In this document: positions 5,263 to 7,524 of the stretch, piece after piece | How the letters are laid out: the number at the start of each line of letters is the position of its first letter | Numbering within the stretch: position 1 is the first letter of the stretch | Source of the DNA: Collinsella sp. CAG:166 | GTDB lineage: Bacteria > Actinomycetota > Coriobacteriia > Coriobacteriales > Coriobacteriaceae | Assembly (NCBI GenBank): GCA_000434535.1 | Contig: FR878731.1 | Span: 62,329-69,852, forward strand | Direction of reading: 5' to 3' | DNA length: 7,524 bases | Program-made: the position numbers and the translations under genes | Notes under the pieces: generated by a model | Databases searched by the model: none | Told to the model about the DNA's origin: nothing | The model's input: only the letters and a program-made list of their open reading frames with translations

Positions 5263-6546
5263 CTAGCACTGCTCGAGCGCCTGCTCAAGGTCGGCAATCA
5301 AATCGGCTGTGTCCTCGAGGCCGCACGACAGGCGCACCATGTCGGCGGAGATGCCACAGGCGATGAGTTCCTCATCGTTCATCTGGCGATGCGTGGCGTT
5401 AGCAGGATGCAAGCAGCAAGTGCGGGCGTCGGCCACGTGCGTGGCGATCTGGGCGAGCTTGAGGCTCTTCATAAAGGTCTCGGCCGCCGCGCGACCACCG
5501 TTAAAGCCAAAGCTCACGACGCCGCAGGTACCGTTGGGCATGTACTTCTGAGCCAGGTCATAGTACTTGTCGCCCTCCAGGCCCGGATAGCTCACGAAGC
5601 GCACCTTGGGATGGCTCTGCAGGAACTTGGCAACGGCCAGGCCGTTCTCGCAATGACGCGGCATACGCACGTGCAGGCTCTCGAGCGAGCTGTTCAGGAA
5701 AAACGCCGCCTGCGGGTTCTGCATGGGACCGAGGTCGCGCATGAGCTGCGCGGTGGCCTTGGTAATGAAGGCGCCCTCGCGACCGAACTTCTCGGCATAC
5801 GTCACGCCGTGGTAGCTCTCGTCGGGCGTGGTGAGACCCGGGAACTTGTCCGCATGAGCCATCCAGTCAAACTGGCCGTGGTCGACGATCACGCCGCCCA
5901 GGTAGGCAGCATGCCCATCCATGTACTTGGTGGTGGAGTGCGTAACGATGTCGGCGCCCCACTCAAAGGGACGGCACATCACGGGCGTCGGGAAGGTGTT
6001 GTCGACCATCAGCGGCACGCCGTGGTCATGCGCGGCCTTGGCAAAGCGCTCAATATCGAGCACGGCAAGGGCAGGGTTGGCAATCGTCTCGCCAAAGACG
6101 AGCTTGGTATTGGGCTCAAAGGCTGCCTCGAGCTCCTCGTCGGTGCAGTCGGGGGCAACGAACGTGCAGGTCAGACCCATGCGCTCCATGGTATGGGCGA
6201 GCAGGTTGTAGGTACCGCCGTAGATAGCAGAGCTCGCGACCACGTGATCGCCGGCACCGGCCACGTTAAAGATCGCGAGGAAATTCGCCGCCATGCCCGA
6301 GCTCGTGAGCATCGCGGCAGTGCCGCCCTCCATCTCGCAGATCTTGGCAGCAACCAGGTCGCACGTGGGATTCTGCAGACGGCTATAGAAGTAGCCCGAC
6401 TCCTCCAAGTCGAACAGCTTGCCCATGTGCTCGGACGTGTCGTACTTCCACGTGGTTGACTGGTAGATGGGCACCTGACGCGGCTCTGCATCACCCGGGC
6501 GATAACCGCCCTGAACACACGTCGTACCGATGGTCTGCTCGCTCAT
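5263..6546 (-). CDS. metY: O-acetylhomoserine sulfhydrylase (aminocarboxypropyltransferase), PLP-dependent
   Basis: A 427-residue cytoplasmic enzyme of the Cys/Met metabolism PLP family. It joins O-acetylhomoserine with sulfide or methanethiol to give homocysteine or methionine. Landmarks are YSRLQNPT (54-61, phosphate-binding Tyr/Arg from the partner subunit), SSGMAA (82-87), N157, D182 in VDNTFPTP (cofactor nitrogen), and K207 in STTKYMDGH as the Schiff-base lysine. R405 in VRLSCGLED is the likely substrate carboxylate ligand. Length and the insert DKFPGLTTPDESYHG at 233-247 are typical of MetY, not of cystathionine gamma-synthase or methionine gamma-lyase (about 380-400). The usual HPASTTH motif reads HPANATH (380-386). 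ATG 6546 has GGGAG about 6 bases upstream. A probable promoter lies at 6586-6614 and a terminator at 5148-5193. Some homologues also use O-acetylserine. Confidence 0.93.
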   Translation of the reverse strand: MSEQTIGTTCVQGGYRPGDAEPRQVPIYQSTTWKYDTSEHMGKLFDLEESGYFYSRLQNPTCDLVAAKICEMEGGTAAMLTSSGMAANFLAIFNVAGAGDHVVASSAIYGGTYNLLAHTMERMGLTCTFVAPDCTDEELEAAFEPNTKLVFGETIANPALAVLDIERFAKAAHDHGVPLMVDNTFPTPVMCRPFEWGADIVTHSTTKYMDGHAAYLGGVIVDHGQFDWMAHADKFPGLTTPDESYHGVTYAEKFGREGAFITKATAQLMRDLGPMQNPQAAFFLNSSLESLHVRMPRHCENGLAVAKFLQSHPKVRFVSYPGLEGDKYYDLAQKYMPNGTCGVVSFGFNGGRAAAETFMKSLKLAQIATHVADARTCCLHPANATHRQMNDEELIACGISADMVRLSCGLEDTADLIADLEQALEQC

Positions 6547-6585
6547 ATCTAGCTCCCTTGCCTGGGTTTTAGTTTTATTCGGTTC

Positions 6586-6614
6586 ACGATACCGCTACCC
6601 CGCACCCCTCTCAA
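6586..6614 (-). promoter_or_regulatory. Probable sigma-70 type promoter for metY
   Basis: On the minus strand TTGAGA (6614-6609, 5 of 6 to consensus) is followed after exactly 17 bases by TATCGT (6591-6586, 4 of 6). This predicts a transcript starting near 6579 with a leader of about 30 bases, too short for a riboswitch or T-box. Confidence 0.5.
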
Positions 6615-6633
6615 CCCATCCCCAAGGTGGGTT
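6613..6633. other. Small inverted repeat over the metY -35 edge
   Basis: AACCCATC (6613-6620) pairs with GGTGGGTT (6626-6633), with one T-G wobble and a 5-base loop. It overlaps the last bases of the putative -35 box, so it could be an operator or a chance hairpin. Confidence 0.35.
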
Positions 6634-6634
6634 A

Positions 6635-6665
6635 TGAGACAAATTATTCCGGGGCATTTATCTCA
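6635..6665. promoter_or_regulatory. Imperfect dyad, candidate operator in the divergent metY / redox-protein region
   Basis: TGAGACAAAT (6635-6644) and ATTTATCTCA (6656-6665) are inverted copies with one mismatch, separated by 11 bases. The dyad sits upstream of the putative metY promoter and between divergent genes, a normal place for a dimeric regulator to bind. No regulator gene is in the window. Confidence 0.4.
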
Positions 6666-6777
6666 AGCCTTGGGCATTTGCTCGATAGATAAAAATGAGG
6701 CATACATGAAGCTCTCGATGATTACATGCACCGTCACGGGTACCATAGCCGAGTACACCGTGACCAAGGAGACAACG

Positions 6778-7224
6778 ATGAAGCAAATCGATACGGCCCA
6801 GCTCGACATCACCGCCTGTCAGGCTCAGGCTGCCGAATACCACGCCCGTGGCTTTAACTGCGCCCAGGCCGTCGCCTGCACGCTCGCACCTGCCGTCGGG
6901 CTCGACCCCCAGACTGCCTTTATCCTCACCGAGGGCTTTGGTGCCGGCATGGGCGGCATGACCGAAACCTGCGGCGCCATCTCGGGCGCCGTGGCCATCA
7001 TGGGCTTTGTAATGAGCGACGGCATGGAAAACCCCAAGACCAAGGGCCAGACCTACAAGCTGTCGCGCGAGATCGCCAAGCGTTTTGGCGAGAAGAACAC
7101 GACGACCGTCTGCGGCACGCTCAAGGGCATCGGATCGGATAAGGGTCCGCTCCGCAGCTGCCCCGGCTGCATCGACGATGCCGTCGAGATCGCCTGCGAT
7201 GTGCTAAAGCAGCTCGCCGAGTAA
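6778..7224 (+). CDS. C_GCAxxG_C_C family putative redox-active protein
   Basis: A 148-residue cytoplasmic protein of the cysteine-motif family that is presumed redox-active; its biochemical role is unknown. The diagnostic pattern is FNCAQAV (C28), then a glycine-rich turn GFGAGMGG (53-60) and TCGAISG (C65), VCG (C112) and CPGC (C128, C131). Helices follow to the end. Length matches the family (about 130-150). ATG 6778 is chosen because AAGGAG (6766-6771) lies 6 bases upstream. In-frame ATGs at 6706 (weak GAGG site 5 bases upstream) and 6634 (inside a dyad) would add 24 or 48 residues unlike the family. It is transcribed divergently from metY and converges on the YigZ-like gene. Sulfur or redox linkage with metY is only suggestive. 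No clear promoter was identified for it in 6547-6777. Confidence 0.85.
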   Translation: MKQIDTAQLDITACQAQAAEYHARGFNCAQAVACTLAPAVGLDPQTAFILTEGFGAGMGGMTETCGAISGAVAIMGFVMSDGMENPKTKGQTYKLSREIAKRFGEKNTTTVCGTLKGIGSDKGPLRSCPGCIDDAVEIACDVLKQLAE

Positions 7225-7237
7225 ACGGCAGCAACAG

Positions 7238-7289
7238 AAAAACGACGGCCGGCGCGCTGGGGATCCATCCAAAAGCACGCCGGCCGTCG
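7238..7289 (-). terminator. Intrinsic terminator of the YigZ-like gene, between convergent genes
   Basis: A perfect 12-bp GC-rich stem (7243-7254 with 7278-7289) and 23-base loop are followed on the minus strand by five T residues (7242-7238). The stem begins 3 bases after the stop of the minus-strand gene. On the plus strand no T-run follows, though the stem may also slow transcription from the gene ending at 7224. Confidence 0.88.
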
Positions 7290-7292
7290 CCG

Positions 7293-7524
7293 TTAGAACT
7301 CGGCAAATTCGGGAGCACCGACCTCAATCTCCTCGCGCCCCGCCATAAGCTCGCGCATCTTAGCGCAAAATGACTCCTGCTCCCCCACCTTAAACACCAA
7401 ATGAAGTGTCACGGCATCCGCGTAATCGGTATCCGAAACCTTGGCACCCGAATCCTGCGCCAAACGGAGCACCTGCTCGTATTGCGGATAGGCCACATGC
7501 ACGTCAACAGGCACGACGCTCGGC
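7293..7524 (-). CDS. YigZ/IMPACT family protein, C-terminal part (DUF1949), 5' end outside window
   Basis: About 76 C-terminal residues are present and the frame stays open to the window edge. The segment YPQYEQVLRLAQDSGAKVSD, then DYADAVTLHLVF, then a helix and MAGREEIEVG fits the DUF1949 ferredoxin-like domain that follows the UPF0029/IMPACT domain in YigZ-type proteins (about 200-215 residues in full). The molecular role is poorly defined; IMPACT relatives are linked to translation control. The GTG at 7514 is an internal codon, not the start. The gene ends at a strong terminator and is convergent with the cysteine-motif gene. Confidence 0.75.
   Translation of the reverse strand, partial: PSVVPVDVHVAYPQYEQVLRLAQDSGAKVSDTDYADAVTLHLVFKVGEQESFCAKMRELMAGREEIEVGAPEFAEF

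Noticed and set aside
5086..6459. 457-codon plus-strand frame opposite metY
   Set aside because: Antisense to an unmistakable PLP enzyme; composition and lack of motifs mark it as a shadow frame.
6547..6640. SAM riboswitch or T-box in front of metY
   Set aside because: The predicted leader is only about 30 bases and no T-box or SAM core motif is present.
6634..6777. Longer N-terminus for the cysteine-motif protein from ATG 6634 or 6706
   Set aside because: ATG 6778 has a far better ribosome-binding site and gives the family length; 6634 falls at the edge of the dyad. ATG 6706 remains a minor possibility.

Overview
The window looks like a piece of a Coriobacteriia chromosome, most likely Collinsella or a close relative. 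I infer this from the roughly 60% GC coding sequence, the protein flavour and the intergenic repeat style; no rRNA or other marker here proves it. All complete genes have intact reading frames and good Shine-Dalgarno sites, so this is ordinary chromosomal coding DNA with one unusual repeat-rich gap.

Layout. 1-1023 (+): 3' part of a CLC membrane protein whose residues match the fluoride-selective CLC-F branch. 1111-2073 (+): a diacylglycerol-kinase-family lipid kinase. 2081-2151: a large palindromic repeat between convergent genes. 2160-2540 (-): a small GGQ protein of the ArfB/YaeJ stalled-ribosome rescue type. 2561-2596: a perfect hairpin with a U-run. 2624-3202 (-): xanthine phosphoribosyltransferase (xpt). 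3203-3816: a 614-base gap without a convincing gene, holding a 31-bp perfect inverted repeat and two diverged 126-base units in opposite orientation. 3817-5121 (-): an MFS exporter. 5148-5193: strong intrinsic terminator. 5263-6546 (-): O-acetylhomoserine sulfhydrylase (metY). 6547-6777: regulatory gap with a likely metY promoter and a dyad. 6778-7224 (+): a C_GCAxxG_C_C redox-type protein. 7238-7289: terminator. 7293-7524 (-): C-terminal end of a YigZ/IMPACT-family protein.

How it fits together. The genes are mostly independent housekeeping functions: fluoride resistance, lipid phosphorylation, purine salvage, ribosome rescue, sulfur amino acid synthesis and efflux. The minus-strand pairs xpt to GGQ protein and metY to MFS are each separated by a hairpin plus U-run that ends only a few bases before the next gene's ribosome-binding site. 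Downstream expression may therefore depend on read-through or attenuation.

The least explained part is 3414-3781. The motif TTTACTACG occurs four times there in alternating orientation at near-regular spacing (117, 111 and 117 bases). It bounds two units that align without gaps at about 56% identity. No tRNA, rRNA, CRISPR array, insertion sequence or phage gene was seen.
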